Below, piece by piece: positions 10,709 through 21,786 of a stretch of DNA of 64,000 nucleotides. The notes under the pieces were generated by a model. That model was not told the origin of the DNA and made no database searches. It was given only the letters and a program-made list of their open reading frames with translations. Source of the stretch: Sipunculus nudus (lineage: Eukaryota > Annelida > Sipuncula > Golfingiida > Sipunculidae); the NCBI GenBank assembly GCA_026874595.1, contig CM049313.1, positions 49,339,659 to 49,403,658 on the forward strand, read 5' to 3'. A program made the translations under genes and the position numbers. The stretch's first letter is position 1; each line of letters starts with the position of its first letter.

Positions 10709-11430
10709 GAAAAATGCGACCCGGGTATTGTATCCGGCCTACATTTGCAAGACTGGTCTAAACTGACTTGACCGTCTCATATTAGTAGTAATCAACATAA
10801 GCCATGACATCGACATGCCTCTTACCTCTCCATTACATCAATCCTCAACATCATTACGTCCGTCCATATGCACCCATAACCCTAGTCTATGTAGGCCGGA
10901 TTCTATACTTACTCCAAAAATGCAGTGTATTTTCCACCTTATTCTGCTAGAAATTCAATAACAAACGCAATAGGCAGAATTATAGAATCATTCCTACACC
11001 AGTACCCCTACCCCAGGGCCCAACTAGACAATAACAAACCTCAGTTGTGCCTTGATAAGCATGTTTCTTTCCTGTAAATACTTAGTATCTTTTCTCTAGC
11101 CATATTTGTATCCATATATCTCTTTAAAAAATGGTCTTCCTTTCCTAGTATATCCATGACTGCCATATGACACTTATTTACTTAATGAGGTGTTGCATAA
11201 AATGTTTTTTTTTACAGTTTTTTCCCAATAACTCAGGTTCAGATTAACCAGAACACCTCGGTTCAGTATCTCAGCAAGTTAGCTCAGTGAGTTAGGTTGT
11301 AGTACTAGAAAGCATCAGGTGGCAGGTTCAAACCCAGGTAGTGACATACAAAGTCTTTTTAAGGTTATTCAATGGTGTACAGGGACAGGAGTCAGAAGTG
11401 AATAAGAGTCAATGAAATGAAGGAAAGATA
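10709..11430. other. Insertion splitting the LINE endonuclease
   Basis: The endonuclease motifs stop near 10,700 and resume near 11,440, so about 720 bp is extra. It has no coding similarity that I recognise, and part of it (about 11,266-11,345) is tRNA-like. I could not find clean target duplications, so a single insertion or several are both possible. Confidence 0.45.
11266..11345 (+). repeat. tRNA-like SINE head or tRNA pseudogene
   Basis: Contains TTAGCTCAGTGAGTTAGG, a good match to a tRNA D-arm/A box, and GGCAGGTTCAAACCCAGG, a good match to a T-arm/B box, about 45 bp apart. The T stem does not pair cleanly and no acceptor stem is apparent, so I do not call a functional tRNA. Confidence 0.5.
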
Positions 11431-13067
11431 TATAAGGACAGTTTTTAGTTTGAATTGCCATCCCTACCCAGCCTGTAGAAAGGATTCAAAAATGCTTCAC
11501 GCAATATTCTTTGATGAATTCACAGCTATACTCTCAGACGCTATCACAACAGACTCGAACAACATCTTCATGGGAGATTTAAACAAACATGTAAATGATG
11601 AATCTGATCATGATGCTCTTAGGGATACACTGTGTGCCCTAGGCCTCTCACAGCACGTGGATTTCTATTTTTATACAGCTAGAAACATATTAGATTTGGT
11701 ACATTGTCTGATTATACAGTGACACTGACATATTAGTAAACAGGTTAGAAAGTGATTTCCTTGTTATTCTGGACATGCATGCCCCAGTTAAAGCTAAGAA
11801 ATTAATCAACAGAAAGAAGTATCCATGGTATAATGAGGATATTAAAGAACACAAAAAGAAAACTAAGACGCAGAGAGAGGTTGTGGAAAAAGTACAGGAC
11901 AGATTCTACACCGACAGCTCTAAAAGTAGAACAGAAGAAATATAAAAACATGCTTGAATTATCCAAAATAATACACTATATATACAAGTGAAAAGATGTA
12001 ATAATGCGGAGATAACACAAAGAAACTTTACAATCATGTCACTGAAATTACAGGTGTTTATAAAGACAATCCACTGCCAAAGGGGCTATGTGATGAGGAT
12101 TTAGCCAACCAATTTGCCAACTTTTTCCGGAGTTAAATACACAAAATAAGATCAAGTCTGGACAAATTTCCACATTATCAGCCTATAAGAAAAGCTGTAA
12201 ACTCTTTAAATAGAATCAGACCTCTATCTCAGAGAGAAATTACAGCCATTATCAATAGTTTGCTATGTAAGAAACAGATGCACTGCTTACTATTCTTCCG
12301 AAGAAAATGCTTCGAGCAGTGATCAGCAAAATGTGATTTATCAAAATGCACATCATCTCAGTTAAATGTAGACGGAAAACACTTTAAATACTTCAGAGCT
12401 TTGCTGGCCAAGAAGCTAAATTAAACACATTACATTTCTTTGAAATGTAGAAAGCAATGCAAAATATTCATAGAATTGAGCAGATCAGATCCACACTCAC
12501 GATGGAAGCAACTCACACATTAGTTCGTGGACTTGTCCTGTCTCACCTTTACTATTGCAATGGAATTTTATTAGGCCTACAAGAAAGTTCTATTGAAAAG
12601 CTAAAACGTTTGCAAAACATTGCAGCAAAATTAATGTTAACAGAGGAAAACAAGTGCAACTGAAGCAGAAAGGCATTACACTGGTTACATATTCGTGTTC
12701 GCATAGAATATAATCTCTTGACCGTTTACTTGAAATGCTTAGTAGGAACTGCACCAGAATACCTTAAAAAATTGATAGAGGTACAGAAACCAGGTAGATT
12801 AGGGCTTAGATATGACAGGGGTGTAAGAAGGCTCGTAGTACCCCCTAAAAATCGGAAAACATTTGCTTTGCGATCTCCCAGTGTTTGTGGTCCACAGCTT
12901 TGGGATAGAATTCCAGATGAACTGAAAGCGATATCACGTTTTGAACGATTTAAGAAGGCCATTAAAACTTACCTTTTTAGAAAATACTATACCTGAATAT
13001 TTTTATAATATTTTTAACAATATAACTATCTTATATTTCCTAGTGTCATTGATAGTTTAGTAAATAT

Positions 13068-13803
13068 TATTACGGAACCTATTTCAAATTAAACAGATTC
13101 CGTTAATCTAGGCAGCGTGAAATGTCCAGGGGAACGAATAAAGAAGTCAGTGTTTTTTTGTTAACAAATAACTATAATTTATTTTTAAAACAATCATAAC
13201 ATTACAATACACTAAATAAATACAATTACACAGTATAACAAATAAAATGTACAGTACCAGAGTGTCCGGATCCTAGGCTTTGATTCTGGATACCACCACT
13301 GTCACAGCTCTGCAAGAACCCTTAACATAAATATTGCATATGAACAGTTCATGCAAATCTGCTCAGAGAATAGTCCGATTCAATCCCGAAATCAATCTGT
13401 TGTAATCCAAAAGTGAAGTTCTGGTAATAATCCCAAAGGCAAACTGAGAATATCTATAAGTTCTGCAATTATCGGAAAGGTCCCATAAACAACTCATACT
13501 CTTCCGTGTCCGCTTGAATTTATGCTCTCTCTCCCCGGCTTTAAACACAGCCCCTAATTCATAGCTTCTCATCCGAAAATACTAGAATTGGAAAATTATC
13601 AAAGAACAATACACACGCACATGAACAGACCTGAAATATAAAAACAAAGAACGCTATGTTTCTACTCTCCAGATCCAACTCCTGCGCTAGGGCCCAAACA
13701 TGCGAGGTTCCAATAGCAACGAACTATGCCTGTGCTACACGCACCAGAATGTCAACAGACACATGTAACACTCCTGCGCACAACAAAACAGATACCTGTA
13801 AGA
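13068..13803 (-). mobile_element. Solo LTR, family A (diverged copy 1)
   Basis: Begins with a TACGGAACCT-type terminus and ends near GATACCTGTAAGA. It contains in order the blocks seen in the better copies at 23.9 and 41.4 kb: GGCAGCGTGAAATGTC, AATAAAGAAGTCAGTG, GTTAACAAATAACTATAATT, a CACTGTCACAGC block, a GTCCGC block and AAACACAGCCCC. The termini have drifted from TGTTACRG/GTAACA and I see no convincing target duplication. It lies just after the LINE 3' end. Orientation is minus, judged from the TATA and polyadenylation signals in the intact copies. Confidence 0.75.
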
Positions 13804-14749
13804 CTATGTGGTTCTATTTTAAATATGATGTTTTAGTTGTTAAGCGCACTTGAAACATTTGTGTAAAAATTGCGCTAGATGACATCCGCTACTCTAAAAT
13901 ATCACTCATGGTATGACTCACCTGACAGTAATGTGTTTTATTACCGCCACTTTTTTATAAGCAGCCACTTCGCCGCTGCGTAATGTTTTTTAATGCGTTG
14001 TGATTCCATGGCCGCCCTCTAGGATTACTACTGCAACACAAATATTTCCATCGGATGAATTATCACACTTCCCCGATTCATGGTTCATGGGCTATCAATT
14101 CATTTAACATCTGATGGCATAAAGTTGTGTCAATAGTTGGTGCAAGCCCATGGACGAAAACATAATTTTGGAGCACCCAAAAAGTCAGACGGGGCACAAA
14201 TTTTAACCATTTGCCCTAGAATCATCTTTTGTGACTTTCAGTGAGGTAATGAATAAATCTTCCTTAATGTAAACAGAGGCCATTGTAATGTCTCCTTTCA
14301 CATCCAAATTAAGGATATTGTGACCTACAATATTGTGACCTGTATATTCTGTGAGCTATTTGAAACAACATGAATTGAGTACGCTATAAGTTAGATGGAC
14401 ACAAGTCATAATATTGTGACGTATAAACTTATAACTGGGCATCTATGGAGTTCCTTGTAAAATATTCTTGGAAACCTTAAATAATATCTCTGTTGCTTAT
14501 TTTCTAAGGACTTGGGTTTTCAATTGGATCAATGACGTTTAATAAGGGTACATGTCATCATACGCGGTCGACATAGGCCGATATGTACAAACAACGCCCA
14601 GACAAGCATTTAATTATTTCCGAAATTGACAAAACTGCATAATTTTAGGAACCAATAAGAATGGATTTTGAGGGTGGATTGTCAATGTTTTTTGTTGTAT
14701 GATGATCCCTGTATGGTTCTCGGGGTGTTCAAATAGAGCTTTAGTGAAT
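13804..14749. other. No recognisable gene
   Basis: Non-coding. ATATTGTGACCT-like words recur at about 14,310-14,345 and 14,410-14,420. Text at 14,180-14,240 (GGGCACAAATTTTAACCATT) resembles the dispersed repeat at 37.35 kb. Confidence 0.4.
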
Positions 14750-14806
14750 GACGTCCAGCTGAACAGCGTCCAATTTAATAGCGTCCTGCTGAACAGCGTC
14801 CAAGTG
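14750..14806. repeat. Four-copy 15-bp tandem repeat
   Basis: Four tandem units of about 15 bp follow the pattern (A)GCGTCCNNNTGAAC or AGCGTCCAATTTAAT. Short enough to be a local slippage product. Confidence 0.7.
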
Positions 14807-14875
14807 ACTTTGACAACACAGGAGTACACATTAGACATAGTTTTGATAGTTTTCCATTTACATAAATTTAGCCAT

Positions 14876-14876
<1 letters not shown>

Positions 14877-14937
<61 letters not shown>
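14877..14937. repeat. (TA)n microsatellite
   Basis: Uninterrupted TA run of roughly 58 bp. Confidence 0.95.
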
Positions 14938-14940
<3 letters not shown>

Positions 14941-15428
14941 CTAACAAATGAGTTTTCTCAAAATATCTTACCACTGTTTTGGGAGATCTAGCTTTTAGAG
15001 AGGTCATAAGTAAAACTATTGTAAGCATGCCAATGAACTTTTAACCACTGGAAAAGTTCATCTGCCTAATTCCGACTCCAATAATACATTGATAACCAGT
15101 TATAAAGGTCATTCATGATAAAAATCTTTTAACAATAAATCATAGAACAGCTCAGTAATAAATTTTAAAAAAAATCTTTTTTTTTTAAATTAATCAGGAA
15201 TATTACTGAGGTCATCTTTAAAACGTTACCATTGCAGTTGATTTTCCGTATCAGCTCAATAAGTATAAATTGTTTACCTTAAGAAAGCTTTATTTGATAT
15301 GATTCAATGAAAGTATGTTCCAATGAATCTTATACAAGGAATTCTACAACGACTCGTGCAATTAGTACTTTTTAAACTAAAACTATTTGAAGTAATAAAT
15401 TAACTTTAAGTATTTATTTTGTGATACA
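14938..15428. other. No gene seen upstream of the candidate small gene
   Basis: AT-rich, with no clear core promoter that I can support. If the two-exon model that follows is right, its promoter and 5' UTR would lie here. Confidence 0.3.
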
Positions 15429-17150
15429 ATGGAGGATATTGAGCCTTTTATGAAAGGATTAAACTCACTTTACCCGAACGGATATATGGAAAAGTGGGTA
15501 TGAAAAAAATAACTGACATTGCTTTTTATTATTCATGTTTTATAATTAATTTCATGATTCTTTCTCCATCAATTTAATATTCTCAATTACAATAATATTT
15601 AAAATTAATTATAGTACCGTGATCAGAATTCTTGTTATACTATACCTAAATGTTACTTTTTGTTATTTAATCAATTTCCGTACATTATTATCAAAGTGGT
15701 TCTTGTAAACTCTCTTTGTTCCTTGCATGTGTTCGGGTTCATTCCTAACTTGAAAATAAAATAAATGTTTTTATTCAATCTCTTATAATAAGAAAGATAT
15801 ATAAATTTCTACAGGCGAGTTTTCTGCTAGGATCTATGCCTTATTCTAATTTCACTTGACAAAACATACAATGTTGATTCATTTGATCCGATCACAACGC
15901 ACGATCATAACGGACAAAAAAGGTGGCTTTGGGGTTTATATATTCCCTTCCTTGAGAAAATATTAATTGCTGCATTTATCAATTTTTTTGGACAAAATGC
16001 CAAAGTTTTAACGTAACTACAGATAATATAAAATAATGTTCACAGACAAAATTGGACAGATATTACGTCACGAAATGTTGGAGAAAATTATCTCCATGGA
16101 CAAAATTCCACAGGTCATAATTCCTTAAACAAATCAAAAACAAATTGTCATATAATAATATTACTTCATTACATAATATTCTTGCTATATTATAATAATA
16201 GTAGATCTAAGAATACGAAATATTCCGAATTGAACATTGATAAATTTTGCCAATATCTTAGCAAAGTCAACAAGAGTAGGCTTGTAGTTTTACAAAGAAC
16301 CGATTCGTCTACCCGACCTGAAATTAATGCCTGACGGCAAGTTTAATTAAAACAATTCACATTTATTGTAATTTAATGACCAATGGACTATTTACTAGTG
16401 TAATGCTTTCGTCCGAGGCACAAGAAAATAAATTGATCTTAACTTGGAATATTAATTTCGCCCAGGTGACACTCGTACAATAAAACAAACAAACACATTA
16501 CGCCATTTAAACAAGTATCTAGACTCAAAGGAATAGCCGATCGCCTAATACATTCGTTAGTTCATAATTGCATTTTGTCCAGATGACATCGAGGCAGATT
16601 GATAATTTTGTCTCGGCACAGATGGGGCGATATCGTATATTTATGAGATCTTTCAAACTGATTTGATATTAAAATGGCTTAGTTTGTCTATAAACAATTT
16701 TTCTTGACGATTAACGATTAAAGAGTATTTTATCAGTGGAGTCCTAAGCTTAAAAGTCGTTCCTGATTGCCTGTGAAAATAATTTTGTCAATTAAATTGT
16801 AAATTTCTTAAACATGATATTCTGCAACTGAGAAAATATGTAAATGTGTAAATCTGACCACTTTATTGTAGATATAGTTACAATCAACTCTACTCCTTTT
16901 TATTCCCCCCCCCCCCTGTAAATTACTAGAGTTTTATCGGGGGATAGAGAATTTGGGATCATATTATTTTCCATCTCTATGGTTACAGATTATGAAAATA
17001 TTGTTTATTTGTTTTCAACAGGTGAAGAGGTTAGATATAGAAACAGTGAATGGCGATACATGGAAGCATGAAAGGAACCTGAAGCAGTTATTTGCGCGAT
17101 CTTTCACGGCTAGAATGTATTACGTTTTGAAGACTCTATCCCATACATAA
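15429..17150 (+). CDS. Candidate two-exon gene for a 65-residue protein, unknown function
   Basis: Exon 1 is 15,429-15,497: an ATG in strong Kozak context (A at -3, G at +4), 23 codons beginning MEDIEPFMKG and ending NGYMEKW, then a GTATGA donor. Exon 2 is 17,022-17,150. It is preceded by a pyrimidine-rich acceptor (TTGTTTATTTGTTTTCAACAG at its end) and carries 42 codons beginning VKRLDIETVNGD and ending LKTLSHT, then TAA. Both junctions are phase 0, so the frame joins without a stop across a 1,524-bp intron. The protein would be soluble and mildly basic, with no signal peptide or membrane segment and a probably helical C-terminal half (NLKQLFARSFTARMYYVL). I recognise no family. The splice model is inference; a partial gene copy or chance are the alternatives. 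Confidence 0.35.
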
Positions 17151-17514
17151 AACAAATGATAAAAAATATCAGTATAACGTCAACGACCTCCGCTAAACAC
17201 CACTTACAGTTCAACTAACCTTTCCGAAAGCGCAAAGGAAATATAGCTTTGTAAATATGATAGATCTAAAATGTTCCATGAATAAAAAAAACAAGGATAG
17301 GAATGTTATTCGAAGATTAATATTAATATTACTTTTGTATTTTTTATATCTTCTAAATACAGGTTCTGTATCATGTGATCAACAGGTAAAATTTAAAAAA
17401 ACTGAATTATGCGTCACAGGTTAGTTCGGAAAGAATATCATTTATTTAAACCTCCAGTGTATCTTGTACATTACATGGATTCAGGATGGATAGGATGGGG
17501 TTAAAAAAAAGGCG

Positions 17515-17745
17515 AGACCGGCATCTTTGGCTCAGGCGTGGAGCACAGGACTCAAAGCCGGGAGATGATGAGTTCGAGATTTTTCACGGTGAGCTCCCAC
17601 ACATGGTGAGCGCTCTCCAGGCTAATTTGTTGTCCGATAATCGTGTTTCACATACAAAGTAGTACGCCTTTCGGAGCTTCCTTGGTGTTACATCCCAGCA
17701 ATGTGGAATCCTGAGGAATTAAACTAATTTGCTACAATGAAAGAG
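17515..17745 (+). repeat. tRNA-derived SINE-like repeat
   Basis: Has an A-box-like GGCTCAGGCGTGGAGCACAGG and a B-box-like GAGTTCGAGATTT about 40 bp later, followed by a non-tRNA body. This is the usual layout of tRNA-derived SINEs. End points are approximate. Confidence 0.5.
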
Positions 17746-17998
17746 AATACCAACCTTCCACATTTTTAAATATATCAAATTAATAATATATCTGGGAAAA
17801 TGGTTCTTGCAGCAAAACATTTCTAATCCGGTTGTGTCAGACAAAGGTATTCGTCACCTACAAAAACAGAGACTTCTGGAAGCTAATGATTAAATGATGT
17901 CATGCAGAGTCCTTAAAAACCAACACTGAAAATTGTATGTTTATCCAGTGATGTATTTTATCTGTCACATCACGGAAAAGTGTTCGGAAAACAAGCTT

Positions 17999-18254
17999 TA
18001 AAATATAAACATATAAAGCTGTAAATATAAATATATAAAGTTATGAATTATAAACATATAAAGCTGTAAAATATTAACATATCAAGCTGTAAAATATTAA
18101 CATATCAAGCAGTATAATATAAAGATATAAAGCTGTAAATATAAACATATAAAGCTATGAATTATAAACATATAAAGCCTTATAATATAAACATATAGAG
18201 CTGTAAAATATAAACAAATAAAGCTGTAAAGCATAAACATAAAAAGCTGTAAAA
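17999..18254. repeat. Minisatellite, unit about 22-24 bp
   Basis: About eleven imperfect tandem copies of ATAAACATATAAAGCTGTAA with 2-4 trailing A/T bases. Unit variants include ATTAACATATCAAGCTGT and ATAAACATATAGAGCTGT. Confidence 0.9.
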
Positions 18255-18350
18255 CAGTATGTGTACATTTCTCGAATTCCATGTTACGTAGTCATTTCCT
18301 GTGTAAGCATAATAAAATTATACAAAAATGAGGGGACTAGCGATAAATAA

Positions 18351-18378
18351 CCCCCCCCCCCCCAAAAAAAAAAAAAAA
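18351..18378. repeat. Oligo(C)-oligo(A) tract
   Basis: Thirteen C followed immediately by fifteen A. Confidence 0.95.
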
Positions 18379-19262
18379 TGAAATAAAAACGGAAGGAACA
18401 ACGACGATGTAAGCAACTATATTGCTGCTACTATATCCCATTCAAACACTCTTATCTGTATCAAAAGCTACATTTCAGTCCATTTAGGTTTGGAATATGA
18501 ATCAGCAAGAGCTATATTGAAATATAAGGAATAATTACTTAACAACCCGTTGTCTTTTGATATGAGTACCCTTTGTCCTGATAGTTTGCGGATTGACGTC
18601 ATAGAGGTCATGTGATACTACCTGGCTTGTCTTAAGGTGATTTTATGTGTGGCAGGTTATCTGAAATATTGTTCATGGGCATCTCTTGTGCTCTGATTGG
18701 ACCGACTGATATTCTGATAGTGCTTTTTCGATTTTAACCATTACAATATGTAATATCCTAATAATGAGAGGTTGACGTCGGTCATTTATTTAGTGGCAAG
18801 ATTAATACCACAAATCTATACATCTTACATTTTGCTTCATTTCGATTCGTTTATTTCTTTTTACAGAAAATTCTAATAATGTAAAGTTTAGTTTTATTCC
18901 ACTCAACTGCGCTATTTTAAGTCCTATGTTTGGATTGAAACATCAATTATAACGGGTTGATATGATTGATGGAGAGGCATTTACAGTATATTGAAAATCA
19001 ATGCATTTTATTTTCATGACTATGTAGATGTGAGCATGTGATGTATATCTCTTGGTGAATGTACATTTATCTGTGATATTTTTTAGTACCCCAACAGCTG
19101 AACTGGTTGAATTGGCCATCATGGTAAAATATCTGTATAAATGAAACATAAAAAAAATAAGTGGTCTTACTGCTCCCCTCCAACCTCCAACGCCACCACT
19201 TTATTTTAGTCATGCAAATAATCTAACGACTGGCAGTTGTAAAAGCTTCTATATGAAAAGAC
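18379..19262. other. No recognisable gene
   Basis: No supported feature. Confidence 0.4.
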
Positions 19263-19417
19263 TGTTACGAAGACAAATATTTTAGGGGAAAACATTGGGC
19301 CGATCCCGGTTTCGAACCCATGTTGGTGGCGCACAAGTCCGGCGCACCAACCGCTTCGCTTGCAAAGCAAGCTTCACTAGCGAGACAGTTCGGTCCGCTT
19401 TTATATCACCCGTTACA
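19263..19417 (-). repeat. TRIM LTR (3' LTR in element orientation)
   Basis: Starts TGTTACGAAG and ends CCCGTTACA on the plus strand. On the minus strand it carries GATATAAAAGC (TATA-like) near the start. Further in it has GGTTGGTGCGCCGG and then GGGTTCGAAACC, which match pol III A and B boxes well. Confidence 0.85.
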
Positions 19418-19430
19418 CACCCCCTCTTAA
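19418..19430 (-). promoter_or_regulatory. Polypurine tract of the TRIM
   Basis: On the minus strand TTAAGAGGGGGTG directly precedes the 3' LTR, where plus-strand DNA synthesis is primed in LTR retroelements. Confidence 0.7.
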
Positions 19431-19519
19431 GAGCGTTCTGCTATCAGAACAAGACCAATTATCCCAGAAGTAACACTTTGGTGAGCTTATTCCCTGGGCA
19501 ATAAATATACCCTCACGTT

Positions 19520-19532
19520 GGACGAGCCCCCA
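19520..19532 (-). promoter_or_regulatory. tRNA-Pro-type primer-binding site of the TRIM
   Basis: TGGGGGCTCGTCC on the minus strand, three bases after the 5' LTR. It equals the first 13 bases of the classical tRNA-Pro primer site; the bases beyond do not match. Confidence 0.75.
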
Positions 19533-19535
19533 TTT

Positions 19536-19682
19536 TGTTACGAAGACAAATTTTTGAGGGGAAAACATTGGGCCGATCCCGGTTTCTAACCCATGTTGGT
19601 AGCGCACAAGTCCGGCGTACCAACCGCAAAGCAAGCTTCACTAGCCTGACAGTTGGCTCCGCTTTTATGTCACCCCGTTACA
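19536..19682 (-). repeat. TRIM LTR (5' LTR in element orientation)
   Basis: About 90% like 19,263-19,417 by eye. It lacks a 9-bp segment, and the B-box centre TTCGAA is altered to TTAGAA. Confidence 0.85.
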
Positions 19683-19686
19683 AGAC

Positions 19687-21786
19687 AGATATAGAATGTT
19701 TGAATTATTATGCGTTTAGTAGTGTAATAAAAAAATGTTAATAATAGCCTGCTATGTACCTTGCTTTTTCTTGGTAAGGCCTCAGCAACACTGGGGTTTA
19801 GCCTCTTGCGATGATCGGCGAATAAAACGTTTGGAGATGGGTTGAGACTGCTTGCGTGGAAAATGTTGAAAAAAGAAAGTCCCATTAAAAATTTGACTTT
19901 TGATCTTTCTGTGAACTAAAGGCTAATGTCCTGCGAAAAGTCTTTAATATTTCCGCTATGGCCGCCGAGGTTCTCCGATTTATCCCCTGACCATGCCTGC
20001 GAATATTCGGCAATGTTCGGCGAAGCTCGGTTTTAGATCGGCAAATGTCTTTCTATGCACCGGTGATGTTTGCCGAATGTTTGCAGATGGCTTGTTAGCA
20101 TCTGCTGAGCATCTCAGAACTGTTGCAGGTGCATAAGCGAATATTGCCGAACAATCACAGGAGTGATGGGGATGCCCTATTGGTAGGGCAAAATTTCAAC
20201 TTTTTCAAGACCCAGCCTTATTCTCTCCCTTGCCGGTTGCACATCTACACCAAAAACAGAAAAAATGGAAGAAAATGCACTTGCAGTCATTCTGGAACAA
20301 TTAGAAGAACGGCAAGCTCCACCAAATGGTGAATGCACAATTGCAAATTCCACCGATCGGCGAGAGGACACCGATGTTTTCTTCTACTAATATTCTGTTA
20401 CGTATCAGCGACAGTTCACCGAATAATAACATATTACCGATGGTTCGCTGAAACGTTGAAGATATAGACACACAGCAGATGACTGGAGACCTAAAACATG
20501 TCTTGGGTGATTTGCCGGGAGGCTGGGGATTAATTTCCGAAGCTTCTGTGGCGTTCGCTGCCATTTCACCTGATATGTATGTATTAATCAAAGTTAACCT
20601 TTGTGTTAATGTGTTCTGTATCTGAAGATTAAGAAAATCGAACAAATACATCTGGGGATTAAACTGTTTTATCTGTGAGATCCAAAACATACATCAAGCT
20701 ATTAATTCCTGTAATGGCATGCTTGATTGAACCGATCCTTGCCTGTCTCTTTGTAAGACAGGTTGATTCAGCAGCATGTTTTACCATTGATTGTGTTCGT
20801 GTGGAACCATGGCTGTTTTTACTTATCTCTCTCTGTTCATCTATCTTTGCATTCGATTGTTACTAGGTAAACCGTTTGAATAGGCCACAGGCTCAGAAAG
20901 AATGGCTCGACTGGTGGTTGGCACAGGTACATAGACGGAAATCTATGTTATTACGCAGAATGACCATACAAACTGAACAGAGGACAGTTAACAAAGAAGA
21001 AAATAAAACTACCTTTCATGTGTCTTGATTCATTTAAAATATCATATTTGCTTCAAACGTCCAATTTCCTGTTTCAAAACAGCAAGAAAGAAAATCCATC
21101 AAGTTGAAACTGCTCAAAGGTTTCCATAGCTTATAAAATTATATCAACAAAAAATTATATGAAAAAGTTTGACTGAAAGCACACATTTTTATGCGATTCT
21201 TTCCTTCTCTGAAACTCTGAGAACTCTGTTAGTAAATAAATGATCTATTGAGTTGAATATATTGAAGAAACTAAAGTAGGTTAACATATCCTTTTTCATT
21301 GAAAGTAGCATACAGGTTTTACTTGCAGTTAAACATATCAGGAAATTTATTGTTTTTGAATTCCAAAGCTCTCGAAGCATCTAAGCGACAGTCTCTTACA
21401 AAATAAATGTTAAAAGCAGATCAAGGTGGTCAGGACCCCTATTATCCAGCTGCATTAACCCTTTTCCAAGGTTTCAGTTCATTTTTTTTGCCGCCTGGAC
21501 CCCCACCCTTTTCCGGAGCTAGGTACTTTATTAGGGTTTGTCGTAAGTTCTCCAGGATTCGACTCCTCCTTTTTATATATTCTCGATCCGCCCCTTAATG
21601 GAAATATTATATCAACTTTTTATTTACTTTGATTTTTTATAAAGCTACTTGGAACTGTATTGTTCTGTTAAAAGGGTCATAAATAATCTAAAGATCTGTG
21701 GGTTCACATATAAAGATGCTTTTAGTGCTCTAACTTAGGTATAATATGATACATCTTAACTCAGCGTGGCTATTTATGCAACACTG
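19687..21786. other. No gene; CGAT/TTCGGC-word-rich stretch at 19.8-20.4 kb
   Basis: Minus-strand frames of up to 129 codons cross this region, but they have no recognisable motif and overlap plus-strand frames. Words such as TTCGGC, GCCGAA and GATCGGC recur about ten times between 19,810 and 20,440, more than expected in AT-rich DNA. The rest is plain AT-rich sequence. Confidence 0.4.

Larger units (their letters stand above)
10421..13000 (+). pseudogene. Decayed Jockey/CR1/L2-group LINE ORF2, with insertion and deletion
   Basis: This is the remains of one plus-strand non-LTR retrotransposon. The endonuclease starts near 10,421 (IRNKDM, LVTETWLGNKDD, GYRIDFVNRKRRGG to about 10,620). It resumes near 11,455 (HPYPACRKDS, FFDEFTAILSDA, NNIFMGDLNKHVND, ALGLSQHVDF, NILDLV to about 11,700). 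The endonuclease-RT linker follows at about 11,735-11,900 (LDMHAPVKAKK, YPWYNEDIKEHKKK) and RT N-terminal sequence at about 12,095-12,270. The palm with the YADD box is missing. The thumb is at about 12,420-12,640 (RGLVLSHLYYCNGILLGL, KLKRLQNIAAKLML) and the C-terminal domain at 12,680-12,996 (VYLKCLVGTAPEYLKKLI, RLVVPPKNRKTFALRS, PQLWDRIPDELKAI). There are several frame changes and stops. It is non-functional. Confidence 0.85.
19263..19682 (-). mobile_element. TRIM-like LTR retroelement, complete with 4-bp target duplication
   Basis: Two direct LTRs (19,263-19,417, 155 bp; 19,536-19,682, 147 bp) enclose only 118 bp. The element is flanked by AGAC on both sides (19,259-19,262 and 19,683-19,686). 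Read on the minus strand each LTR runs TGTAACGGG...CGTAACA. Three bases inside the 5' LTR is TGGGGGCTCGTCC (plus 19,520-19,532), the primer-binding sequence for tRNA-Pro found in many LTR elements. AAGAGGGGGTG (plus 19,418-19,428) abuts the 3' LTR as a polypurine tract. No coding room exists, so it must be mobilised in trans, which is the definition of a TRIM. The LTRs differ by one 9-bp indel and about a dozen substitutions, so the insertion is not recent. A solo LTR of the family lies at 53.6 kb. Confidence 0.85.

Noticed and set aside
11266-11345. Functional tRNA gene
   Set aside because: A and B boxes are good, but T-stem and acceptor-stem pairing fail, so SINE head or pseudogene is the better call.
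20301-20690. 129-codon minus-strand frame
   Set aside because: No domain, low-complexity word excess in the same DNA, no splice or start context worth reporting.
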